Assembly: GCA_023053545.1 (NCBI GenBank)
Contig: JAKZAN010000001.1
Location: 1,260,565-1,324,564, forward strand
DNA length: 64,000 bases
Source of the DNA: Lepidurus packardi
Taxonomy: Eukaryota; Arthropoda; Branchiopoda; Notostraca; Triopsidae
Direction: 5' to 3'
The notes under the pieces were generated by a model. It did no database searches, was not told the origin of the DNA, and saw nothing but the letters and a program-made list of their open reading frames with translations. Within the stretch, counting starts at the first letter, position 1, and each line of letters starts with the position of its first letter. The translations under genes were made by a program, and so were the position numbers. Positions 26,001 to 36,400 of this stretch are shown piece after piece.

Positions 26001-27390
26001 CCAGCTAATGGCAAAACGCCATCATCTCCACTCTTCCGCAAAGTGGACGGAGAAGGGAAGCACAGTCAAGATACGCAGTTATATGCAAGTTATTTCTTGC
26101 AGATAGGTCATGCGAGAAATGCCTTTTCCCTTCAGCTTAGCGTTCGTATTCCCATTGGAACTTTTAAACACATTTTTTGATCACGAAATTCCTTTACTCG
26201 CACCACTTTCCTTTACTTTACTCGCACGACTTTCATTTAAGGCATAGCATTACTTTGGGAAAATCTTCTGAAGAATTCTCAGGCATAGAATTATTCGTAT
26301 TTTAGGCACATGATTTTAAGCATTCTCTAAAGAAATTTTTCGCATCGTTGGTCTGGGAACAAAGGATTTTTTTTCCTATCCCAATTGGGATTTAAATATC
26401 TAAATTTGCCAATAAAAAAAAAGTCAAGGGGCTTGCATCACACATGTAACTGGTAGAGGAGACGAAAGACGCGTGAACCCGATATTTGTAAGGCATATTG
26501 GATTCAATTCAGTGCGCTGGAAAATAGCCCAAGCTGCATCGATCCTCAAAAGTCGGATTTCGTTCCTTTCAGCTTGGATCTTCCCATCTTCCTACCCTCC
26601 TATCATCCCCACCTTCCCCTCCGCTTTTTTGTGGCTCCTTAGACGCCCATATACACCCGGGCTTGGCTTTTCGCTTTTGCAATCAAACTGTCAGTCGATC
26701 CCTTCGATTCACATTTCCGTTTGGATGACGCGTAACTCGCTCTTCATTTTCTGGCCTGCTTTCCGATTTCCTCACGCATGCTGTCATTTTACCCTCAAAC
26801 TCTCTGTCCCCTCTAAGAACCCCACAGGGTACATAATCCGTCTACTTCGCTCTAAAAAAAATTACATTTACTTTACGGCCTTCCCTGAGCTATTCTTTCA
26901 AAAGGCCTGAAACAGCTACGAGAAGCTAAAAAGAATAGGAAAATGCGAACGCAAACAGTCATAAATTGTCAACTATGCTTTGCACGCAACGACCAAGGGC
27001 CATATTGTGTCCTATAATAAGTAAAAAAAAAATGAAAAAAAAAAAGTACAAATGATGTCGAAGGTGTGCGTTTGTGTGAGTGTGCGTTTCAGGAATATCT
27101 GACATGCAAATTTCTTTCCACCTTCCGAGCTTCCCATAATTCATTGCTGCCCCCCAACCACCGAATATTAAAAAAAATGACGGTCCATTTCTTCCGAGTT
27201 TAGCTCGACGAATTGGAACGAAATAAGATCATAAAAAGCAAGATATAAATAAAAAGAAAATAAATAAAAGAGGGATAACCAGCAAGGGGCACATAATGCC
27301 ACGAAGAATACAAGACGTTCGATAAGTTAAAGGATATTTACCCCCTCTGTTGTCGCTGTCTGCTGGCTTCACCTGGATAGGACGATTCAT
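11094..27390 (-). CDS. bru3: CELF3-6/Bruno-3-type RNA-binding protein, C-terminal 388 residues in ten exons (5' partial)
   Basis: Regulator of splicing, stability and translation of GU-rich mRNAs. Coding exons in gene order: 27342-27390, 23638-23766, 22849-22928, 16601-16744, 15772-15874, 14956-15111, 13273-13410, 12735-12815, 12284-12442, 11094-11221. All are bounded by GT-AG, phases agree, and the total is 1167 bases. The visible protein starts [16 protein letters not shown], the typical segment after RRM1. RRM2 covers about 18-98 (RNP2 LFVGML, RNP1 GCAFVKF), a Gln/Ala/Pro/Gly-rich linker 99-293, and RRM3 about 302-380 (RNP2 LFIYHL, RNP1 KCFGFVSF), ending [10 protein letters not shown]. The segments SKQQSDEDV and [21 protein letters not shown] point to the CELF3-6 branch, not CELF1/2. 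RRM1 and the initiator are absent and presumably lie beyond 64 kb. The acceptor of exon 15772-15874 has a weak pyrimidine tract. Introns reach 6.1 kb and carry repeats. Confidence 0.93.
11383..11454. repeat. Perfect 20-bp inverted repeat (hairpin), copy 1
   Basis: ATGCTTGAGCTAATGGTTAC at 11383-11402 pairs perfectly with its reverse complement at 11435-11454 across a 32-base loop. Confidence 0.95.
11862..11933. repeat. Perfect 20-bp inverted repeat (hairpin), copy 2
   Basis: Same arms as the copy at 11383, now at 11862-11881 and 11914-11933, preserved by the 479-bp duplication. Confidence 0.95.
13490..14090. repeat. Second tandem pair of the tubulin-intron repeat family, in a bru3 intron
   Basis: Two direct copies, about 245 bp apart (starting near 13490 and 13735), share a segment with CTACCGCAAGATGGCGTGCG and GAGTG(T/C)ATATGAACGCGCATT. 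This matches the core of the 6.2-7.0 kb repeat pair with scattered substitutions. The surrounding intron (13411-14955) is otherwise AT-rich with nothing else recognised. Confidence 0.8.
15122..15141 (+). repeat. Poly(A) tract next to a bru3 exon
   Basis: An A-run lies just upstream of the acceptor of exon 14956-15111. It is a poly(T) tract on the gene strand and may strengthen the pyrimidine-rich 3' splice region. Confidence 0.7.
16060..16531. mobile_element. Foldback/MITE-like element with ~120-bp terminal inverted repeats
   Basis: The left end (16060-16187, starting GGTACTTGTTCAGTTCT) is inversely repeated at 16412-16531, which on the minus strand starts GGTACTTGTTCGGTTCT. Shared blocks include TAACCCACGA and TATGCATGCCATTC. 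The left arm carries an extra direct copy of TGCTAAATAG. The ~225-bp centre has GGTTAG-rich sequence and no coding capacity. It fills most of the 726-bp bru3 intron 15875-16600 and ends about 70 bp from the donor. No clear target-site duplication was found. Confidence 0.8.
16745..19430. other. bru3 intron, left part
   Basis: Part of the 6.1-kb intron between exons 22849-22928 and 16601-16744. It contains a C-run near 17311, TAATAGCTA-type simple repeats at 17870-17930, GGAATAAAT-type repeats at 18826-18865 and the LTR-like segment listed separately. No coding region is supported. Confidence 0.6.
18525..19190 (+). mobile_element. Possible solo LTR or LTR fragment
   Basis: CTATAAATAG at 19031-19040 is followed by a GC-richer leader and, about 90 bases later, a pyrimidine-rich segment ending near a TTATTGAAT/CTCTCG stretch. 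This is the promoter-R-U5 look of a retroelement LTR. Ends, target duplication and any internal domain were not identified, so this is a weak call; a remnant cellular promoter is an alternative. Confidence 0.25.
19432..22705. repeat. Satellite-like array of a 272-bp unit, about 12 copies
   Basis: Units begin at the word ATCGAGATACACATG at about 19443, 19713, 19985, 20257 and every 272 bp to 22433; the last unit is diverged and truncated. Adjacent pairs 19985-20528 and 20529-21072 are almost identical, so copies have spread as 544-bp dimers. Each unit has an open frame of 62-73 codons on the + strand, but 272 is not a multiple of three and the frame does not continue between units. The array lies in a bru3 intron, antisense to the frames. 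Confidence 0.95.
22929..23637. other. bru3 intron with poly(C) tract
   Basis: This 709-bp intron separates the two RRM2 exons. It carries a purine-rich tract at 22937-22992 and a C-run of about 14 near 23100. No other feature is seen. Confidence 0.6.
24092..25710. repeat. Array: two ~303-bp units, then about seven ~162-bp units
   Basis: 24095-24397 is repeated once at 24398 onward. The right-hand part of that unit (from TTAATTGTACTTCAATG through ATTTCAGG and TTTTAAACATTTTGATAG) is then repeated at about 162-bp intervals to about 25710. Each copy contains TAATTTTTCCTTAATTAATG and CTATTTCAGG, the latter resembling a 3' splice site on the + strand. It sits in the 3.6-kb bru3 intron 23767-27341. 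Confidence 0.93.
25711..27341. other. bru3 intron remainder
   Basis: Unique sequence between the 162-bp array and exon 27342-27390. An open frame of 145 codons at 26473-26910 has no recognisable domain. Nothing else is supported. Confidence 0.5.
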
Positions 27391-29290
27391 CTGAAACGAT
27401 TCAAAGAAATGCGAAATCAATCTCAAGAAATTCGAAACTTGGTCAATGAAATTTCCTCCAACTTTTTTCTATTAAAAAAAAGTATTCGTACATATCGGAC
27501 AGATTGTAGATATCGCAAGAAAGGCAATAGGCATAAGCCTCCGTCTTATTAAAAAATAAAAAAAAAGTATTCGTAAAATTACAACATCACATTTTAGACC
27601 TATAAGGAAAATCGTAAGGAAGTTGTGAAACTACAACATTGTCAATCGACCAATTTTTTAAAATTTTTAAATTACACAAATCCTACAGCTGAAAATTACA
27701 TTAGAATATTATTATTATTATTTCAAAGGGTAAATTATATTATTATTATTTCAAAGGGTAAGACTTGAATAGAAGAACAAGAACGCCATCTGGGGTTAAT
27801 TCCTTCTTGGCATGAAATGAATTTTCTAGAAATGACAAGACGTCGTAGAATGGAGTTGTGCTGAGGCAGCATTAGGGTCAACTATATACAGTAATGGGGG
27901 GTAAGCAGTATAGGGTTCTACAGCATGTTATAGTTTTAGGCCGCAGAGGCAATCATAAGCTTTCTGACGACGTGGTCCTAATGCTTATTTCTTTTCTTTA
28001 TTATTATTATTTCTGCTGACGTCAGGAGAAGGAGAAAGAGGGAATGAGACTAGAGTGGCGTCATTTGACTTTTGGCGTTGTGACGTTTAACCAAGTGATC
28101 CTCGGAAGGCCCTGCTTATGGCTGTTGCCTCGGGCGTAATGGCTGCACATTGGGTTAAATTGGCTCAGCCGCCCGAAACCGTGTAAAAAGGGGGAAAAGA
28201 AGCAACAGTAGCAATTACTCTCCGTTTTCTTTATATTTTGCTATAATACTTTGGCCCTTTCAAAGAAAATGGAGTAGCCTTTCAATTATCATAAACCACG
28301 TCAACGCAACCAGACGAAACGTTATGAGGACGGGGCGCCCCCTGGTTCCACAGAAATGGCTATTGACTCAGTTTGCTTTTAGTTGGCACCCCGAGCAGAA
28401 CATGGAAAAGGAAGCAAGACAGAAAAGAGATGAGAAAGAAATATTAAAGCCCCGTAAGTGCAGGCCAAGCAGATTTCCTTTTTATATGCGACCGTATGGG
28501 TGACACGCTACTCTTTCTGCGACATGATTCAACCAACTACTAGAGGGCGGGGTGGGTGAGCCGCGTGGGGGCGATTCGGAAAGAGCCTCTCCCTCCCGTT
28601 TCTTTCCATGCGCCAGGATTCTCAGCAAAAGGTCTTTAGTGGTATCGTCGACCCAAACTAGGTCTGACAGAGACTCGGGAGAGTTATAGCTAAGAGAAGA
28701 GTCTTATTTCTTCCGTTCCTTTTTCTCTCCACGCCCCTTTTCAAGCTAAATTTGCTGGCTTTTTACTTGGGGGGTCCCATAATGGAAGGCGAACTGTGTA
28801 AAACTTGGGTAAATTGTCTGTCCCGCCGTAATTCTTCTTGTTTGTTGGAGACTGAGTTGAACGAGTGCTCCCAAGCCTTAAAGACACAACCGGCAGAAAA
28901 ATAAATGAGAAAAAGACCACCCGTCACCCCTACCCTCCGGCAAAAGTAGGTCTGTGTTTCCATGCGGGTCTATATTTAGACAGGCTTTATAATATCGCTT
29001 TTTTTTTGTTGTTTTTTCTCTTTTGTTAAGGGTCGCTTTCCGTTTTTCAAATAAAGTCAACTTTTCTGGGGATTTTTGTGTTTTTTTTTATTCTCCAATT
29101 ACTTGTAACTGTGTGTCTTGCATGCTGGGAGGTTTTCGTGCGCAATGGCCATGGCAGGTCTATTAATTTGAGTGCAGTGGAAACGCTCCGAGTCGTCACC
29201 CTAGTGACATTTATGGAGTGGAGCTAATGTAGTGAAGGTCGAGAGGAAAATAGAGAGGGAGAGAGAGCCAATACGAGACGAGACGATTCT
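27391..29290. other. Noncoding DNA upstream of the first visible bru3 exon
   Basis: No coding exon is supported. ATTATTATT-type simple sequence lies at 27705-27750 and a T-run at about 29000. It is probably part of the intron that separates the MNRPIQ exon from the unseen RRM1 exons. Confidence 0.5.
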
Positions 29291-29296
29291 TTTTCA

Positions 29297-31045
29297 AAGT
29301 CCGCTGTTTGAATTCAATTCCCGACAACAATATAACAGGCTGTTCTTTTTCCCTCGATTTTTTTAAATCTCTAGTACTTCAGTCAATACGATCAATTCAT
29401 CATTCAATCCTGTTACCCTGATATTTGGGTGGTATTTGTTAACAATACAGTTTGATCTGCGACAAGTCCTCCCTCCTCTTTTCAATTATTACCTTGGTTT
29501 GTAATTCTTGGTCCTCTGCCAATTGGTAAGTTCGCAATTCGATCCATTTTGGGTGTCGGGAAAGTCAATCCGACGACCTACAGTAGTACTGGACTGGACA
29601 AGGTACTGGAGAAGTACTGTACAGTAAAGCCAGACGACTTTACTTTAAAAGTCAAGTGAACACCAAATGGTAACTTCATAGTTAGATAGAGTATCTAGGA
29701 CGAAACTTAGTACTGTACTGGACAAGGTACTGGAGAAGTACTGTACAGTAAAGCCAGACGAGTTTACTTTAAAAGTCAAGTGAACATCAAATGGTAACTT
29801 CATAGTTAGATAGAGTATCTAGGACGAAACTTAGTACTGTACTGGAAAAGTAAGGTACTGGAGAAGTACTGTAAAGTACAAAAGTCCTTTTCCAAAGTCC
29901 GCTGTTTGAATTCAATTCCCGATAACAATATAACATGCTGTTCTTTTTCCCCGATTTTTTTAAATCTCTAATACTTCGGTCAATACGATCCGTTAATCAT
30001 TCAACCCTGTTACCCTGGTATTTGGGTGGTATTTGTTAACAATATTGTTTGATCTGCGACAAGTCGTCCCTCCTCTTTTCAATTATTACCTTGGTCTGTA
30101 ATTCTTGGTCCTCTGCCAATCGGTAAGTGCGCAATTCAATCCATTCTGGGTGTCGGGAAAGTCAATCCGACGACCCACAGTATTACTGTACTGGACAAGA
30201 TACTGGAGAAGTACTGTATAAGTAAAGCCAGACGAGTTTGCTTTAAAAGTCCAGTGAAAACCAAATGGTAACTTCATAGTTAGATCGAGTAACTAGGACG
30301 AAACTTAGTACTGTACTGGACAAGGTACTGGAGAAGTACTGTATAAGTAAAGCCAGACTTTACTTTAAAAGTCAAGTGAACACCAAATGGTAACTTTATA
30401 GTTAGAGTATCTAGGACGAAACTTAGTACTGTACTGGACAAGGTACTGGAGAAGTACTGTACAGTAAAGCCAGACGACTTTACTTTAAAAGTCAAGTGAA
30501 CACCAAATGGTAACTTCATAGTTAGATAGAGTATCTAGGACGAAACTTAGTACTGTACTGGACAAGGTACTGGAGAAGTACTGTACAGTAAAGCCAGACG
30601 ACTTTACTTTAAAAGTCCAGTGAACACCAAATGGTAACTTCATAGTTAGATATCTAGGACGTTAGATAGAGTATCTAGGACGAAACTTGGTACTGTACTG
30701 GACAAGGTACTGGAGAAGTACTGTATAAGTAAAGCCAGACGAGTTTACTTTAAAAGTCAAGTGAACACCAAATGGTAACTTCATAGTTAGATATCTAGGA
30801 CGTTAGATAGAGTATCTAGGACGAAACTTGGTACTGTACTGGACAAGGTACTGGAGAAGTACTGTATAAGTAAAGCCAGACGACTTTACTTTAAAAGTCA
30901 AGTGAACACCAAATGGTAACTTCATAGTTAGATAGAGTGTCTAGGACGAAACTTGGTACTGTACTGGAAAAGTAAGGTACTGGAGAAGTACTGTAAAGTC
31001 AAGTCAGATGACTTTACAGTTAGGTAGAGTATTTAGGACGAAACT
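29297..31045. repeat. Composite array: ~124-bp units inside a ~600-bp duplication
   Basis: Units of about 118-145 bp contain TACTGTACTGGACAAGGTAC, GGAGAAGTACTGTA, a TTTACTTTAAAAGTCAAGTG block and ATCTAGGACGAAACTT. They repeat from about 29576 to 31045. A unique 290-bp lead-in at 29297-29590 (opening AAAGTCCGCTGTTTGAATTC) recurs at about 29894-30190, showing that the first units were duplicated together with their flank. Confidence 0.93.
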
Positions 31046-33130
31046 TGTAAGATTCCAAATACTTCCAAATTCCCAATTTTGTGAAAAAATGTTCTAACCG
31101 TACACTTATTGTAAAATTACTCCCCTTGTTTTCACAGTGTAAAATACCTTTCAGAGGCTTCCTAATAAGAGCCAGAGCAACACGACCTAATTAATTCCTA
31201 TTTAATCAACGGATTTCCCTATTTGGGACCGAAACTGAGCTCCATTTCTGTCTCCCTTCCTTAGAAAGCCCTAACAGTCTTTTTGCTTGCCCGTTTCATT
31301 GTTACGGTAACAATCCCTGTAAAGCCGAAAAGCCTTACTTAAACAAGAGAGACTGGTATTAATTGGCGTTGCCTAGTAACGCAGGCAACTTTTGGTAAAG
31401 GGATCTGTAAATGAAACGTATATGGCACGTGTCAGGGAATAGAAATTCACACAATAACTGTGCAGTACCCCCATCACCCCGGTACAACGTACAAAGGGAA
31501 GCTTGGTTTGGTGTTCACGCCATCTAATGTCCGTTTGTTGAGGATAACGACGATGATGAAGTGAGCAAGTTTCGGGCTGTTTGATTGCGCTTGCATTTAC
31601 TTGTGCTTTAACTGTCACTCTAGTCTCTACACTGATTAGGCAGAAACGGGGCTTGAGAAGGAATTAACACTATGGAAAGCATGCAAGCTTAATTTCCCTT
31701 TGTTTGCCAAGTTCAGGCGTCCAAGTGCTCTCGCTAGCATATTTTTTTTTTATTTTTGTTCTTTGTATATAGCATCTTCTCATACGGGGGTACTTCTCGG
31801 GGTATAAACAACGATCCCATGAACCATGAACAGCAGACACAGAACCGCGAACGGGAAATCCACCTTTTTTCATGAAGTAATTTCTAAAAAAAATGTTGTC
31901 TCGAAGAAATATGACTGCTACAGCGAAATTCTGCTTTCTTAGGAAGAACAAAGTTCTTCTCCTTAACAAATGAAAAAGAAAATGAAAAGGGCAGGCTAAA
32001 GAGCTGCAGTAATTGAATTTCTGGGCGTTGTATAGTATAGGGGCTGGCGCAGCAGAACTCTAGAAGAAAGGAGGCTGGGCTACTTAAACGAAATGAGAGT
32101 TTGCTGCTACAGCTATACAGTATACATTATACAACTCGGCAGAAAAAATAACGCCGTTTCCAAGCCCCAAAGCGTCCCAGCTTGACTTTTTTGGCATACA
32201 TATCTGCAGCTATATTACTGGCTCTTTGGAGTAATTTCCTTTTCCTTCAAAGCATATTCTTCTTGTTATGCAAAGTCGCTCCTCCTTCCGTCTCCCTCAC
32301 TCTCGCGTTTTGGCTTCTTCGTTTTCTTCACCCTTTTATGAGCCACAAAGAAATAGCCAAAGTAAACACGTTGATATGCGTAGCGTGCTAACGGGTCCCT
32401 TGGAGGAGTGAAAGGGGGCGGGTGCAGCGTAAACAAAGCCTTAGGGATATTCAAACAGGTCTTGTGATGTGTTTCATAGAAACGATAAAAGGAGTCACTC
32501 TGGGTCCTTTCCTAATCCCTTTTTATGTTTCTGTCCATAAAGTTCACTTATTTCGATGCAAAAGAGCCTTCATTAAATCGTTCTCTTAGCCACACCCCCT
32601 CTTCGCCTGTCTGTTATTTAGGCTGAAATTAGAGAGGGAGACATTTTTCTCTTTGTTGATATTTCTTCGTATAGAAGGTAATGGAAGAAATACCTGACAG
32701 ACTCTTCGGAGGACCATCTATGAGTGAAAACACTAGGAGATAGTGTCACTCACCGTAGAACCTGAACGTTAAGAATTTCCATCAAAGGAACATGAAACTA
32801 TGAAGTAGGGATTCTGGGGCAGAAATTTAGGGAGAAGGGGCATTATTGATTTCGGCCAAAGTTCTGCTCTCAGAACGGTTTATTGGGCGATTGAAATGGA
32901 GGATGAAGGAGAGAGAGAGATGAGAATAATACCAAGAAGGAAGAGAAGAACGGTTTCTGTAAGGCTAACCAGTTTCCACTTTCCAGTACACTCTACCCGG
33001 TTGGTAGTATTACTTCGCGAGGAACCGGTATTAGCACGTTGGAAGATTTTAAATTACGAAACTAGTGAAGAAATTCGTATCGATAATCCCCTTGCTAGTA
33101 CCTAATCCAGTATTCCAGTACTTATCTAGT
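31046..33130. other. Noncoding DNA, no repeats recognised
   Basis: No coding region, RNA gene or long repeat is supported. The first members of the ATTNCTGC/GCAGNAAT word cluster appear here at about 32006 and 32818. Confidence 0.5.
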
Positions 33131-33132
33131 AT

Positions 33133-33442
33133 TCATATTTACTTAGTATCCAGTACCTACTATTTCGTAACTTCGCTTGATCGGAACAAGTTGACACACA
33201 TATGGTGATTGCTTCGTAACTTTTAGACTTGTTGCAGAGATTAAGGTTGAGTAGTACGGCCAGCACTGCAATGGCCAGTACTTTCTATCATATTTACTTA
33301 GTATCCAGTACCTACTATTTCGTACCTTCGCTTGATCGGAACAAGTTGACACACATATGGCGATTGCTTCGTAACTTTAAGACTTGTTGCAGAAATTAAG
33401 GTTGACTAGTACGGCCAGCACTGCAATGGCCAGTACTTTCTA
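33133..33442. repeat. Two-copy tandem duplication of ~160 bp
   Basis: The segment from ATATTTACTTAGTATCCAGT to GGCCAGTACTTTCTA occurs twice in a row with few differences. It contains GATCGGAACAAGTTGACACA and the small dyad GGCCAGCACTGCAATGGCC. Confidence 0.9.
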
Positions 33443-33489
33443 GAATTGCATTGGGTGCCAAGGTAATAAAGTTACCGAGATTGGGCTAA

Positions 33490-36400
33490 TGTCTTCGTGC
33501 TTCTGTCAACGTCCTCCTAGTTCCACAAAGTTCTTTGCATTTCTGCAGAATGTGTTCGCGTTTCGGAACACAGTTCTCTGTCATCTGAAATTGCTTGACT
33601 TTGTCTTCCTGCGAATCTCTTTACATTTCTTCAAGTGTTCAAGTGTTTCTTCAAGTTTTATTTCTACAGATTTATTTAGATTTCTGCAAACATCTTTCCA
33701 TTTCTGCAAAAGCTTTTATATTCTTATAAGCCTTTACTTTCAACAGAAATATAAGACTTCTGCGAATACCTGGTGGAACCAGTATTTCTGATGTTAAAGG
33801 ACGCTAGGGAATGTCTGCCAATCTGTATTTCTGCGAACCCATACAACGGAATATTATATTCCTAATAATTCTGCACTGCCAAAGGAAACCTTAAATCTCG
33901 TCTTGTGCTTGCCAGCAAACAGTTCTCCCTCCTTTTCCTTTGTGTTGCAGCAATAGTTACAAAGTCAAACTTTAACCTTTTGATTGGCACCTCCCCCTTT
34001 TGCGAATCGATATCTGAAGTCTTACTGTGGGGGTTTTCTAACACACACCCCCGTTGCCAGTGACCAGCATTTTGCGCTTGGGATGTCTGGGAAGTCTGGA
34101 GTCAAGAAAAACCCCATCGGCCATTTACGTCTCTCCAATACTTTTTTGGGGGGGGGGGTGGAGGCGGGGTAGTGCCAGTAAATACAGAACAACTGACCCC
34201 CACCTCCTACCCCCTCCTACTACACCCACACACTTGACTGATTTACGACCGTTAAACAGATTCAAGAGGCAAAACGCTTTGGGACACCTATTTCCTCGCC
34301 TGCTGAATCGGAAACGCGCGTAGGAACAGATTTAGCCCCATAAGTTCTATCCCGGGGTGCTTTGGTACTGACAGATCCAGCTATTCAAACCTGAGAATAA
34401 ACCAAATTCGCTTATAGATTGTCTTGGTCTCATTTCTTCTTCCAGTAAACCCCGCAGAAATTCCTACAGAAAAGGAAGAGCTACCCAAATGACGGCCATC
34501 TTGAGCTTCCCCATCCCGATTCTAGGGTAGGCGAGCAGGATCACAAGCTAAAGAAATCCCGTAAAAGAACAAGGGGTGGAAAAGAAGCTGAAAACCAGCC
34601 GGGACCCAAGGAGCAGAAGGGGACGCGAGTTAATATTGTGGGCAAACAGCCAGCAAGTACCGGGAGGGCGTAGGAGGGCGAGCCGAGCCTCCCGGTGTAG
34701 TAGACGTGGTATGGGAAAATTTATCGAACCCAAATCCTCCTGGTCCCCCTTTTTTTCCTCTTATTCTTCCATTGACTTCTTCTTCTTCTTCTTGGCAAAT
34801 ACGAGAGAAAAACCGTCAGGGGACTTTTTTTTAGTCCTTGGAGGGGGTAATTGAAGGCTTCCCCCAAATCGTCAAGCACTTGAATAGTTTCCGCAGAGTT
34901 CTATGGCAAACGCCTACTTGCGGTTACAATCGTATCCTTTTATTTGATTCACTTTCTTTTTCCTATCTCCTTCTTTTTCTCGCGCTTCTCAAGGAGATGA
35001 TGGCTCAGGACCGGTACTTGCCAAGCTCCCAAAGCATTACGATTCAACTCAAGTTGTTTGCGAGCAGCTAAAAGCTTCGGACGAGTGCCGCGGTCTAAGA
35101 AAATCCCGTATCGAAAAGAGGCGGTACCGGCAGAAGGAAAACGAGAGGCATGGCATTGTTCGGGCAGGATTTGAGGTCTTATCTTTCAACTGGGAAGAAT
35201 ACTTTGAAGTGCCTTTCTTCGTTTTCGTCAGGCTCTTCTTCTCGAGGGGATACTGTTGCGATTTGCCCCAGTTGACGAAAAAGGCGCAGAACAAAAGAAA
35301 TAGAAATACAAGCAGAGGGTACCTCGTACTATCTTTATTTCTACACATTTTTTTTCTCCTCCAGTGTAGTTTCGGAGGGCACACTGTACTTTCGCCGGAG
35401 GGCCTCCTGAACAGGTTTCCTTTTAAGAATCACCCCGAAGAAATAAAGAGAACAAGGGGAGGGTGTTCTCTAATGGAACTCAATTCAACACGTCTTCCAC
35501 TCCGTAGCGTCAAACGACTCGTTAAAAGGAGTCGAAAGGTGTTTTTGACCAGCTTATTTCTTTCCCTTTTTTCTTTCGATTTCTTTTGCTGGTGTTTTTC
35601 AGTCGAATCTTCCGCGGCGTTCTTCCCTTTGGCTCCACCGCCCTAGTTTATGGGTAGCAGCAACTGGAGCGAAAAAGCTCACCCCTGCCGCAAGAAAAAG
35701 CGTTCAAAATCGTGGGACGAGAAAAAAAATGGAAAGCGGGGCCAAAATATAAAGGTGTTGGCGCTGACTGTGATAACAAGAAGGCTAAAAAACATGAGAA
35801 AAGAAAAAAAGGCGTCGCTTTTGTGTTACAATAATATTCCCCAAGCTCAGCACAGCCGGTTAGACTCTTTTATAAGAGGAAAAGAAAGGAATAGACCAAG
35901 GGGGTAAGCTAAGGAGGGTGGCGTGGGAAGGGAGCAGACATGAAGCGGCCAGTACTTCAGGGGGGTCGCCTGGGGCTTTATCTAAAGTTGCCACTGCATC
36001 TCTAACTCGCCTCCACCACCCCCACATACACACAGAGAGACTCTTTTCTAAAAAAAAAAGAAGGATCCAGCAAAAGCTGAAATGTCGAAAGTTAGAACCA
36101 CTGTTTGATAACCTCTGGGTAAGAGTACACCCGACTCGAGCCCTCCCCTCGTTTTTGCAAAGACAAAAGGACAAAGAAAAATGCTGCGCTGTGCAATTTC
36201 TTCTTGTTGACTTGATAATAGTGCCATTTTCCTCCTTTTTCCTTCTATGGGAAAGCTGGAGAGCGAAAAGAGCCTTCACGTATACGTGATTTTACTTACA
36301 AGATCCATTTACTTACAAGATCACCGTGAATGGGCTCAAAGATTTTTTTAAAGATATTGCCAGTATTACTGTGATATGCAATACAATTTACCACAACCTC

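Noticed and set aside
28763..28963. Possible extra bru3 exon (minus strand, AWEHSFNSVSNKQEEL...)
   Set aside because: It has a weak acceptor-like CTTTAAG and a GTAAAA donor and reads protein-like, but it does not resemble RRM1 of any CELF protein and its end phase cannot be tied to 27390.
35209..36289. Several 120-145 codon frames on both strands
   Set aside because: Low-complexity composition (Phe/Leu/Ser or Lys/Arg runs), no domain, and no match to the missing RRM1.
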